From: Aliishimia ponticola
GTDB lineage: Bacteria; Pseudomonadota; Alphaproteobacteria; Rhodobacterales; Rhodobacteraceae
DNA: 64,000 nt
Assembly (NCBI RefSeq): GCF_004803475.1
Contig: NZ_SRKY01000002.1
Coordinates: 923,618 to 987,617, forward strand
Direction: 5' to 3'
Below are positions 49,102-56,874 of this stretch, piece after piece. The notes below the pieces were generated by a model. It made no database searches. It saw only the letters and a program-made list of their open reading frames with translations, and was not told where the DNA came from. The position numbers were made by a program, and so were the translations under genes. Every line of letters begins with the position of its first letter. Position 1 is the first letter of the stretch.

Positions 49102-49152
49102 GCGGGAGATGTAGCGGCCTTTGCCGGGAGGGGCCAGAGCCTCGGCGTTGTT

Positions 49153-49770
49153 TCAGCCCGCATCAAGCCGGTCAAGCACCGCAGCGGACACATCCTGTGC
49201 AACAGCGTCGATATCGCGGTTGCCATCGATGACGCGGAAGCGGTCCGGAAATTCCTGGGCCAGGGCCAGAAATCCGGCGCGCATCTGGTCCTGCAAGGAT
49301 TGTCCGAACGCCTCAAAGCGGTTGTCGGGATCGGCGCGGGACAGGGCGCGGGCAAGCCCCGCTGCCGGATCCATATCGATCAACACGGTCATATCCGGTT
49401 CGCGCCCGATCATCCGGTCATGCAGCAGATCGACCAGCGGGCGCAAATCGCCCCGGCTAAGGCCCTGATACATCCGTGTGCTGTCGGCAAAGCGGTCGCA
49501 GATCACGATCTTGCCTGCAGCCAGCGCGGGCTGGATGGTGCGTTCCATGTGATCGCGCCGCGCGGCGGTGAACAACAGCAGTTCCGTTTCCGCCGACCAA
49601 CGACCGGGATCGCCTTGCAGGACAAGCGCACGGATTTCCTCGGCGCCGGGGCTGCCGCCCGGCTCGCGCGTGAGGACGACGTCGTGTCCCCGGGCGCGCA
49701 GCATTTCCGCAAGGCGCCAGGCCTGCGTGGACTTGCCCGAGCCGTCAATCCCTTCGAAGCTGATGAACAT
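49153..49770 (-). CDS. tmk: Thymidylate kinase
   Basis: Phosphorylates dTMP to dTDP. The 205-residue product opens MFISFEGIDGSGKSTQAWRL (P-loop), then has VLTREPGGSPGAEEIR and the DR motif in KIVICDRFADSTRMYQG. The ATG at 49770 puts the P-loop at residue 8 as in other Tmk proteins; a TTG three codons upstream is possible. Ends 51 bp before holB. Confidence 0.96.
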   Translation of the reverse strand: MFISFEGIDGSGKSTQAWRLAEMLRARGHDVVLTREPGGSPGAEEIRALVLQGDPGRWSAETELLLFTAARRDHMERTIQPALAAGKIVICDRFADSTRMYQGLSRGDLRPLVDLLHDRMIGREPDMTVLIDMDPAAGLARALSRADPDNRFEAFGQSLQDQMRAGFLALAQEFPDRFRVIDGNRDIDAVAQDVSAAVLDRLDAG

Positions 49771-49794
49771 TCCGGTCAAGGGCAGGGCCGCGAC

Positions 49795-50976
49795 TTAAGA
49801 CGCGTCTGCCGGTGCGTCCTGCCATTGCTGGAACAGGATACGCGCCGCTGTGGTGATGCGGGTCATGAAACCGCCCGCAGGGACGTCTTCTGCGGCGACT
49901 AGCGGCACGCGGACTTCTTCCAGCCCTTCGGGGGTAAAGATCAACTCTCCAAGCTGCTGGCCTTGCGCAACGGGGGCCTGAATCGGGCTGCGGAACACCG
50001 CTTCGGCATCCACATCATCGACACCGCGCACGGGCAGCAGGATTGTCTGGTCTTCGGCGGGAACAAGGCCCACTTTCTGCGCCTCGCCCATCCAGACCGG
50101 CGCTTCTGCGATCAGCGTGCCAGACCGGATCAAGGGAACTTCGGCAAACTGGCGAAAGGCCCAGTTGACGATGGACTCGGCTTCTTCGGCCCGCGCTTCC
50201 TGCGAGCCCAGCCCCGAGATCACAAAGATCACCCGGCGCCCATCCTGCTTGGCAGAGCCAACCAGCCCATAGCCCGCTTGCTGGGTATGGCCGGTCTTGA
50301 GCCCATCCGCGCCGATCCCAAGGCCCAGCAGCGGATTGCGGTTGAACCGGTTCGAGCGTTCATTGGCGTCGAACAGGAACTCCTGCTCGGAGAACATCGG
50401 GTAGAATTCCGGGAAATCGGTGATGATCCGGTTCGCCAGCAGGGCCAGATCGCGGGCGCTCATCAGGTGGCCTTCCTGCGGCCAGCCGTTGGAATTCATG
50501 AAGGTGGAGTTGGTCATGCCCATTTCCACGGCCCGGCGCGTCATCAGGCGGGCGAACCCGGCTTCGGTGCCATCGGGGCTCAGCGCTTCGGCAATCACGG
50601 CGCAGGCATCATTGCCCGACAGAACGATGATGCCGCGGATCAGGTCTTCGACCTTGACCCGTTCGCCGGTTTTCAGAAACAGGGTCGAGCCGCCGTAATT
50701 CATCGCGTGCTGAGAGACAGGCAGTTCTTCGGTCATCGACAATTGACCGTCGCGGATCGCTTCGAATGCCACGTAAAGCGTCATCAGCTTGGACATGGAG
50801 GCCGGGGGCAGCGGCGTGTCGGCGTTCTTGTTCAACAAGACCGTGCCGGTGTTCTGGTCCAGCACGAAAGCAGAGGTGGCGCGGGTCTCGAACGCCTGCG
50901 CGGGCAAGGCGCTGAACAGGGCGCTGAACAGGGCGGTGAAGATGAGCGCGAGCGCGGCAGCTAGGGGGCGGTTCAC
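49795..50976 (-). CDS. dacC: D-alanyl-D-alanine carboxypeptidase (PBP5/6 family)
   Basis: Trims the terminal D-Ala from peptidoglycan pentapeptides in the periplasm. The signal peptide is residues 1-28, containing a short internal repeat (FTALFSALFSALPAQA). The catalytic serine and lysine are in PASMSKLM (S60, K63), SGN is in IVLSGNDACAV, and KTG in DGLKTGHTQQ. A C-terminal PBP5-C beta domain and a final amphipathic helix (ITTAARILFQQW) anchor it to the membrane. It follows the SPOR lipoprotein by 22 bp. Confidence 0.94.
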   Translation of the reverse strand: MNRPLAAALALIFTALFSALFSALPAQAFETRATSAFVLDQNTGTVLLNKNADTPLPPASMSKLMTLYVAFEAIRDGQLSMTEELPVSQHAMNYGGSTLFLKTGERVKVEDLIRGIIVLSGNDACAVIAEALSPDGTEAGFARLMTRRAVEMGMTNSTFMNSNGWPQEGHLMSARDLALLANRIITDFPEFYPMFSEQEFLFDANERSNRFNRNPLLGLGIGADGLKTGHTQQAGYGLVGSAKQDGRRVIFVISGLGSQEARAEEAESIVNWAFRQFAEVPLIRSGTLIAEAPVWMGEAQKVGLVPAEDQTILLPVRGVDDVDAEAVFRSPIQAPVAQGQQLGELIFTPEGLEEVRVPLVAAEDVPAGGFMTRITTAARILFQQWQDAPADAS

Positions 50977-50998
50977 GTCGGTCTCTCCTATTTTGGTC

Positions 50999-51889
50999 CT
51001 AGTTGGTCACCGGATAGGCATCGGTAAAGCCCTCCGTGCGGATCTTCGCCTGAAGCGCGTTACGCTCTGCCGAGGTTTGCGCCGGGCCAACGATGACACG
51101 CCAGAAGGGTTTCCCGCCGGTTTCGCCCTTGCGAATGGTCGGCAACATGCCTGCGCTGCGCATCTGCTTGGCGGTGCGGTTGGCATTGGCTTCGACGCTG
51201 AAAATCCCGACCTGAAGATAGGGCTTCGCCAGCGAGGAGGTCGGCTTGGGCGCAGGCGCAGGTGTCGGCACTGGGGCAGGGGCCGCCGCAGCGGTCTGGG
51301 CCGCTTCCGGCGCGGCATCAATCGCAGCGCCCGCGGCGGCAATCGGGTCCAGCGGCGTTTCGCTGACATCTTCGGGCGAGGCAATGACACCGGTGTCTTC
51401 CGGCGCGGGGGCCGGGACGTCAACCGCGACTTCCTCGCGGCGCAGCGCGACCACGCTCAACTCCTCCGGCGCGCCGGCCAACATGCCAAGCGCCGTTGCC
51501 GCATCGGACGAGATTTGCAGGCGCGGGCCGGGGATATCCCGTTCCTTGCGGAACAGCGCGCCGACGACGAAATTGCCATTCGCAGTGTTGCGGATCATCA
51601 CACGCTCTGGCTCTTTGACATCGGGGTGGGCAACCCAGACACCGCCCAGCGAGGGGCGGCCATCCCAAAGCCCGGCCTCGGTCACGGAAAACACGTCGGG
51701 TGCTTCGACGTCTTGCTCGACCGTTTTTGTCGCCGTGCCGCTTGCCGCAGAGGCTGTCTGCCCCGCGTTCTGGCGCAGGTTCAGCTTGTCCGCCAGATTG
51801 AACTGCCCGCTTTCGTCACACCCGGCCAGAAGCGCAAGCGCCGAGGCGCTCATTGCTGCTAGCATCCATCGATTGCGCGTAATGCCCAT
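50999..51889 (-). CDS. SPOR-domain lipoprotein
   Basis: A 296-residue lipoprotein with signal peptide and lipobox LALLAGC (acylated Cys24). A middle domain of about 100 residues (SVTEAGLWDGRPSLGGVWVA) is followed by an Ala/Pro linker and a C-terminal SPOR domain (about 220-295, YLQVGIFSVEANANRTAKQM) that binds denuded glycan at the septum. It resembles the lineage's SPOR proteins placed before dacC. A role in division or wall processing is inferred; the promoter of the operon probably lies in 51890-52000. Confidence 0.88.
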   Translation of the reverse strand: MGITRNRWMLAAMSASALALLAGCDESGQFNLADKLNLRQNAGQTASAASGTATKTVEQDVEAPDVFSVTEAGLWDGRPSLGGVWVAHPDVKEPERVMIRNTANGNFVVGALFRKERDIPGPRLQISSDAATALGMLAGAPEELSVVALRREEVAVDVPAPAPEDTGVIASPEDVSETPLDPIAAAGAAIDAAPEAAQTAAAAPAPVPTPAPAPKPTSSLAKPYLQVGIFSVEANANRTAKQMRSAGMLPTIRKGETGGKPFWRVIVGPAQTSAERNALQAKIRTEGFTDAYPVTN

Positions 51890-52117
51890 TGTCTCAAGCC
51901 CCGTTTGTGGCGATTGCCCGCCTTATCTCTGCTCGTACCAGGCGCGTTGGACGTGCCAGCCCCCACTGCGCTTGTTGTTAACGGTTCTAACCCGAACGCG
52001 GCGCGGTGAAAAGCACGACCTGAAAGGGTCGGCAATTTTCCCCAGAAGTGACGGGCGCATTTGCGTATTTCAGAATCGCCCGCAGCAGGTTAGACGGACG
52101 GCCTGACCATATACGCC

Positions 52118-52207
52118 GGAGGAGTGGCAGAGTGGTCGAATGCACCGGTCTTGAAAACCGGCGTGCGTGAAAGCGTACCGTGGGTTCGAATCCCACCTCC
52201 TCCGCCA
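52118..52207 (+). tRNA. tRNA-Ser(UGA)
   Basis: A class II tRNA: acceptor stem GGAGGAG pairs with CTCCTCC, anticodon stem CCGGT/ACCGG encloses loop CTTGAAA with anticodon TGA at 52152-52154, the variable arm is long, and the T-arm is GTGGGTTCGAATCCCAC. CCA is encoded. The integrase remnant starts 150 bp downstream on the same strand, the classic layout for an element inserted at the 3' end of a tRNA gene. Confidence 0.97.
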
Positions 52208-52356
52208 CCATACCTTTTTCATCGATCGGCTTTGGTCGCCTTGGGCGGCCCTTTTTGTTTGTGTCTTTGGGCTTGGCCTATTCGGCCGTTCCTCTTGAGC
52301 TTCTTTTGGTTTCGTCTGACTTCGGTCATTGAGTGGTATGGAATGTGGTATTTTCC

Positions 52357-53529
52357 ATGGCCTTGTCTGGCAAACTCACCAAGAATCTCGGCGCTGGGCG
52401 TCACGGCGATGGGAACGGTTTGTATCTCGTTGTCGATTCCTCCGGTGCGCGGCGGTGGATCGTGCGGGTAGTGGTCAAAGGGCAGAAGAACAAGAACGGC
52501 GCGCCGCTACGCACCGATTTCGGCTTGGGCGGCGCGGATATCGTTACGCTAAATCAGGCGCGGGAGCGCGCCTTGGAATATCGGCGGATGGCCAGGCAAG
52601 GCTTGAACCCGCGGTTCAATGCGCGGCAGGAGATTCCCACCTTCGAGGAAGTCGCCCAGCAGGTTCATATCGACCGTATGCCCACCTGGAAGAACGCCAA
52701 GCACGGGCAGCAATGGATCAACACGCTGCGCGACTATGCCTTTCCGAAGATCGGGCGGATGCCGGTCGATACAGTCGACCAGCCGGAGGTCATGATGTGC
52801 CTCGCGCCGATTTGGACCGAAAAGCATGAGACCGCCAAGCGCTTGGCCCAGCGGATCAAGACCGTGCTGGACGTCGCGCGCTCAAAGGGATTCCGGTCCG
52901 GTGAAAATCCGGTCACGGCGATCAAGGACGCCGGGGCGCTGCCGAAGGTGAAGGCGAAACCGAAGCATCACAAGGCCATGCACTGGAAGGATGTGCCAGC
53001 GTTCTACGCGGATCTGAATACGCGCAACGCCATGGCGGCGAAGGCGCTGATGTTCACCTGCCTGACCGGGTCGCGGACCGGGGAGGTCCTGGGGTTGCGC
53101 TGGGCGGAGATCGACTTTGACACGCGGCTTTGGACCTGCCCTGCGGAGCGCATCAAGACCAGCGTGGTGCACCGAGTGCCGTTGACGTAGGAAATGCTGG
53201 CGATCATCGCGCCGCTGAAGGCGCTGAAATCGGAGTATGTGTTCGAGGGCCAGAAGCGCCATAAGCCTTTGTCGAACATGTCGATGCTGATGCTCCTGCG
53301 CCGGATGAATGTCGAAGGCGTGACAGTGCATGGGTTTCGCTCGACCTTCCGCGATTGGGCGTCTGAAGTCGCCAAAGTGCCGCGTGAGGTCGCCGAAAAG
53401 AGTTTGGCCCATACGGTCGGATCAGATGTCGAGCGGGCTTATGCTAGGTCGGATTTGCTGGACCGACGGCGGTCTCTGATGAACGATTGGTCGAAATTCG
53501 TTGCATCTGGTTCCGGGGTTAAGAGTTAG
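52357..53529 (+). pseudogene. P4-type tyrosine integrase interrupted by an in-frame amber codon
   Basis: The reading frame encodes an integrase of the DUF4102 / P4 type: an N-terminal arm-binding domain (LTKNLGAGRHGDGNGLYLVV), a core-binding region and a catalytic domain. A TAG at 53188-53190 cuts it after residue 277, and the same frame continues without other stops to 53527. The first catalytic arginine (TGSRTGEVLGLRW, R240) is before the stop. HGFR (H325, R328) and the nucleophile tyrosine (ERAYARSD, Y362) are after it, so the truncated protein cannot recombine DNA unless the codon is suppressed. The rest of the gene is intact, so the lesion is recent. Confidence 0.88.
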
Positions 53530-54515
53530 TGGCAATCAGAGTATCGATCAATGAGGACGAGCTCAACTTTCTGGAGCTTTTTCGGGTCGCGTTGAGCCCT
53601 GAGACGCTTGAGGAGAGGCTAGCCGCAATTCGCTTTGTGAGGCACGAGGTCATCGAGGGGCGGCTGCAAAACATCTCTGAATGCCACAGCCGCGACTGGA
53701 TCAATGCACCTGAGAACAGACGTCTCGCTGAATGGGCAAGCAAGACGTCGCATGACCGTCACGAGGCGATCTACGAGTTCACGCGTGTGTCGCACCAATA
53801 TGAAGATAGGAATGAGCGACGGCTAAACATCGCTGAGCATGTTGGCAAGCTAATCGATAATTCCATCCACGACGGCAAATTCGAAGGCGTTCAGACGCGC
53901 AACGGCATTTTATACCAGCTGACCGCGGCTGGTAAGGAGCGCGGGATCAGTGGGGCGCGGGACAAGGACGTGGTGCGAAAGAGTTGGAATACCTATCGCG
54001 GCATCGTGCATCTCGGCATGGCAATGGACCTCTGCGAAGACCTGAACATGGGCACCGGAATGGTGCTGTTGGTGGCAGAAAAAATCCGCCGTCGACTTTC
54101 CGAAGTTTGCCCGAAGCGCACAAGAAAACCCTATGTCGATCCGGACGAGCAAATTTCATTTATATACGAATCAATGACTTATGGTCCCCGATTTCAAAAT
54201 CGGGGACTGCCATTTTACGTCTGCACTGACCATTTCACCACTGTAATTCAACACAGTGGAAAGAACCCGAAAGATGGCAAACCTCTTCGACGAACATCGC
54301 CTCTATATTATTGGCTACTCCGAACTCAACATCATCGGCGACCGCGAAAAGCTGGCGCAATGGCGCCACAAGAACATGGGCCCCGCTTATTACAAGCTGG
54401 GCCGCAAAGTCATCTACCGCGGCGCGGACCTGAACGCGTGGGCGGCATCGAACCGCCACGATCCGAACGAGCCGCGGGCGTAGAGCTCGAACTCCTCCGA
54501 ACATCTGATTGTTGA
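53529..54515 (+). CDS. Unknown ORF with a probably non-native C-terminus
   Basis: Not recognised. Starts at GTG overlapping the last base of the integrase stop. Residues 1 to about 215 look like a genuine soluble, charged, helical protein (VSINEDELNFLELFRV, ECHSRDWINAPENRRLAEW, RLNIAEHVGKLIDNSIHDG). From about residue 218 the frame passes through two palindromes, and from about residue 249 it runs antiphase through the excisionase-like gene. There it becomes Arg/Pro/Gly-rich shadow sequence. The true gene has probably lost its own stop or end by an indel. Only the first 650 bases should be trusted as coding. Confidence 0.5.
   Translation: MAIRVSINEDELNFLELFRVALSPETLEERLAAIRFVRHEVIEGRLQNISECHSRDWINAPENRRLAEWASKTSHDRHEAIYEFTRVSHQYEDRNERRLNIAEHVGKLIDNSIHDGKFEGVQTRNGILYQLTAAGKERGISGARDKDVVRKSWNTYRGIVHLGMAMDLCEDLNMGTGMVLLVAEKIRRRLSEVCPKRTRKPYVDPDEQISFIYESMTYGPRFQNRGLPFYVCTDHFTTVIQHSGKNPKDGKPLRRTSPLYYWLLRTQHHRRPRKAGAMAPQEHGPRLLQAGPQSHLPRRGPERVGGIEPPRSERAAGVELELLRTSDC
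54184..54207. promoter_or_regulatory. Perfect 11-bp inverted repeat before the excisionase-like gene
   Basis: GTCCCCGATTT and AAATCGGGGAC separated by 2 nt, 67 bp upstream of the small HTH gene. The near-zero loop argues for a dimeric protein-binding operator or DNA-level palindrome rather than a transcription terminator. An AT-rich stretch (TTTATATA at 54159-54166) lies just before it. Confidence 0.55.
54238..54259. promoter_or_regulatory. Second inverted repeat at the excisionase-like promoter
   Basis: CCACTGT and ACAGTGG with an 8-nt spacer, ending 14 bp before the ATG. Position overlaps the expected ribosome-binding region, suggesting translational or transcriptional repression. Confidence 0.45.
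54274..54483 (+). CDS. AlpA/excisionase-like helix-turn-helix protein
   Basis: A 69-residue protein whose core (YSELNIIGDREKLAQWRHKNMGPAYYKLGRKVIYRGADLNAW, quoted here as two parts: SELNIIGDREKLAQWRHKN and GPAYYKLGRKVIYRGADL) is a MerR-like winged HTH of the HTH_17 type used by excisionases and phage regulators. GAAAG precedes the ATG at 54274. Two inverted repeats upstream may be its operators. It lies 84 bp ahead of the second recombinase and probably controls or directs it. Confidence 0.75.
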   Translation: MANLFDEHRLYIIGYSELNIIGDREKLAQWRHKNMGPAYYKLGRKVIYRGADLNAWAASNRHDPNEPRA

Positions 54516-54566
54516 GGCGAACCCAAAGTGGAGCTACCCGCCCCTGCTTTCCGGGAGAGGACCACC

Positions 54567-56135
54567 GTGTCACGCTCTTACAAAGGTATCACACTCAAAC
54601 ATCATCGCGTCTATTCTGCTCAGGATTTGATGGTCGCGTTCAAAGTGTCGAAGAATACGGTGTCCAATTGGGTCATTGCAGGGTTGCAACGCGTGGATCA
54701 GGAGCGACCACACTTGTTTCGCGGAGCAACCGTCAACACCTTTCACGACGCGCGGCGCAAGCGCGACCGGACCTCCCTACGCCCTGGAGAGTTCAAGTGC
54801 ACCGGGTGCAATATGGCGATCTTTCCAGTGCCGGGGACCGTGGTGGAAGAACCGTCGCGGAACGGAACAAAGCTTCTGTCGGCGCGGTGCTCGGAGTGCG
54901 GTGGGCATGTGTATCGGTTTGCTTCGGTTGCAAAAAAAGAGCCATGTGCCGGGCAGCCTGATCCCAATACGACCGAGACCTGCGCACACGAAGAAAACAC
55001 CTCAGCCCGCTCTCGTATTGGTATTTCCCATACCAACTTTTGCGGTCCGAATGAGCGGCTCCTCTACGCATGGCAAAAGCACGCCGGTCAGTTCAGCGAC
55101 AAAACCATCGACCGACACCTGACGGCGATTCGTTGGCTGGAAGATTTTCTCGATGGCAAGCCCTTCGTGAAACTCACCTTAGAGGACTGCTACGCGGTGC
55201 GGGATCATCTGAAGGCATCGCTGCACCCCGGCGCGCCGAATCCCAAATCGAAGTCAACAGTCCAGCATACAGCTTCCCATCTGAGAGACTTCTTCGAATG
55301 GCTCTTGAAGCAACCGGAGCATAGACGTCTGCCAGCGGGACTGCCCGATGCGCTTCGACTGCCGAGGGCGGCCTATTCGGCCAGCCTGCCAAAAGCGCCC
55401 AAGGCATACCCCTCACTGGAAGAGGCGAGAAACTTGCTCAAGGGCATGCCCTCAAAGACCACCATCCAAAAGCGCGACCGAGCGATATTTGCGCTCGCCT
55501 TTCTTGGTGCTTTGCGCGCCGACACATCGATCTCGCTCCGGCTTGGAGACGTCGATTGCACCGGCGCAAAGATCATCCAGAACGCCGATACCGCGCGAAC
55601 AAAAAACGGTAAAAGCCTGCAGATCGCCTGGTTCCCGATCCCCGAAGACTTGCGTGCCGCCGTCATCGACTGGGTCGCCTTCATGGAGGGCGCGGGTTTC
55701 ACTCCCGAAGACGCTCTCTTCCCTCAAAAAAACGCCTTCAACGGCCGCCGCACGTTCCCTGCACGCCGCAATCAACCGATCGCCCCAATGACTTCCTGTC
55801 ACTCTGTCTCGGTAGCTTTTGAGGTGGCGTGCAACGGACATCATACAAAATACACCCCACACTCCGCCAAACACACGATCGCAGCGGAGAGAGACCGCCG
55901 CCGCCTGACAAGCGAACAACGTAAGGCCTGGTCGGAAAACATGGGCCACGAAAACGAACAAATCACGTCATCGCATTACGGAAAGCTGACACACGACCGG
56001 CGCCTTGCGCTTTTGGAGCATCTTCCGTTGGAAGATGAAGAACGTGAGGTTCTGGACCTTGCGAACGAGGAGAAAATTGCGTTCTTCGACCAATTTGTCG
56101 AAACGTTTAATTCTTCTCGCAAGCGAGGGTCCTAG
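54567..56135 (+). CDS. Tyrosine recombinase with N-terminal HTH and zinc ribbon
   Basis: A 522-residue protein. Residues about 16-39 form a MerR-like HTH (YSAQDLMVAFKVSKNTVSNW), and four cysteines form a zinc ribbon (C78, C81, C108, C111). Residues about 165-260 are a core-binding SAM-like domain, and the catalytic domain follows. Catalytic residues: arginine in LGALRADTSISL (R317), box II as PHSAKHTIAAE with H432 and lysine K435 where arginine is usual, GH in NMGHENEQ, and nucleophile Y471 in SSHYGKLT. The GTG at 54567 has GGGAGAGGA upstream and is preferred to a GTG at 54528. It seems intact, unlike the tRNA-proximal integrase. Confidence 0.85.
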   Translation: MSRSYKGITLKHHRVYSAQDLMVAFKVSKNTVSNWVIAGLQRVDQERPHLFRGATVNTFHDARRKRDRTSLRPGEFKCTGCNMAIFPVPGTVVEEPSRNGTKLLSARCSECGGHVYRFASVAKKEPCAGQPDPNTTETCAHEENTSARSRIGISHTNFCGPNERLLYAWQKHAGQFSDKTIDRHLTAIRWLEDFLDGKPFVKLTLEDCYAVRDHLKASLHPGAPNPKSKSTVQHTASHLRDFFEWLLKQPEHRRLPAGLPDALRLPRAAYSASLPKAPKAYPSLEEARNLLKGMPSKTTIQKRDRAIFALAFLGALRADTSISLRLGDVDCTGAKIIQNADTARTKNGKSLQIAWFPIPEDLRAAVIDWVAFMEGAGFTPEDALFPQKNAFNGRRTFPARRNQPIAPMTSCHSVSVAFEVACNGHHTKYTPHSAKHTIAAERDRRRLTSEQRKAWSENMGHENEQITSSHYGKLTHDRRLALLEHLPLEDEEREVLDLANEEKIAFFDQFVETFNSSRKRGS

Positions 56136-56282
56136 CAAGCGAAAATCGCGCGTAGGATAATTGCGGCGCACATACGTCCACCTCGCAAGTTTCTCGACGC
56201 TTACCGGGTCGGACAGACGCGGCCCATCTCGGTGCATGCTCCAATGACATTGCACCCCGACTTTGGTGTTCAGAAGTTCGAC

Positions 56283-56641
56283 TGAGCTATTCCCAATGTT
56301 CGGACAGATTTCTAGTTAGATTATGCTACCCTTGGTCCGGCTGATCGGGTTGGGTTTCGTCCTTTCTCAGCTATTAGACCACGGCCGAGGAGGGGGGCGC
56401 CAAGCGCGGAAAGGGGGCGCTTTCGGTTGTAGAATTCGATCCATTGTCCGACACCCGCATTCGCCTCTGATGCGTCCTCCCATGCGAGCAGGTAGACACT
56501 TTCATATTTCAGTCTTCTCCAGAGCCGTTCCACGAAGACGTTGTCGAGGAATCGCATCGTGGCATTTGCACATATCCTAGGCTTCGTCTGCGGTGGCCGA
56601 CCCAATGTCTTGGTCGGGCGGGAACCGGACGTTCGCCGCAA
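56283..56641 (-). mobile_element. IS3-family transposase remnant
   Basis: The minus strand encodes the last third of an IS3 OrfB DDE transposase: RFLDNVFVERLWRRLKYES, then YLLAWEDASEANAGVGQWI, then EFYNRKRPLSALG, which includes the catalytic glutamate region. The N-terminal DDE part is missing, and the frame also shifts near its end: PPRPWSNS and TKPNPISRTK, the expected tail, are in another frame. TGAGCTATTCCCAATGTTCGGACA (as two parts, TGAGCTATTCCC and AATGTTCGGACA) at 56283-56306 looks like one terminal repeat; the other end is gone. A dead fragment. Confidence 0.78.
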
Positions 56642-56874
56642 TCGCAGAGACTACATGCAGGACCGTCGGAAGCTGACTTTCGGTTTCTATTGGCACCGGC
56701 AGGCATGCTGCGCGGCCGAGTAGCGACTTCGAGCGTTCAGGTGCCAATTTCTGCAAAGTGAATGAAAGGGCGTGACTCCTGAAGAGATATCGTTGGCGTA
56801 TGAAGTGACGTCCCGACATCGACGTTTCAGACATCGTCCTCCAGACATGCATTTCCATCCCTTTTGGAGACACT
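56642..56874. other. Non-coding interval
   Basis: About 230 bases between the IS remnant and the 3' end of the CoA-transferase gene. It contains no recognisable gene; it may hold further decayed mobile-element sequence. Confidence 0.4.

Noticed and set aside
53194..53529. Separate 111-residue integrase fragment gene
   Set aside because: It is in the same frame as the upstream integrase with a single TAG between, so it is the back half of one broken gene.
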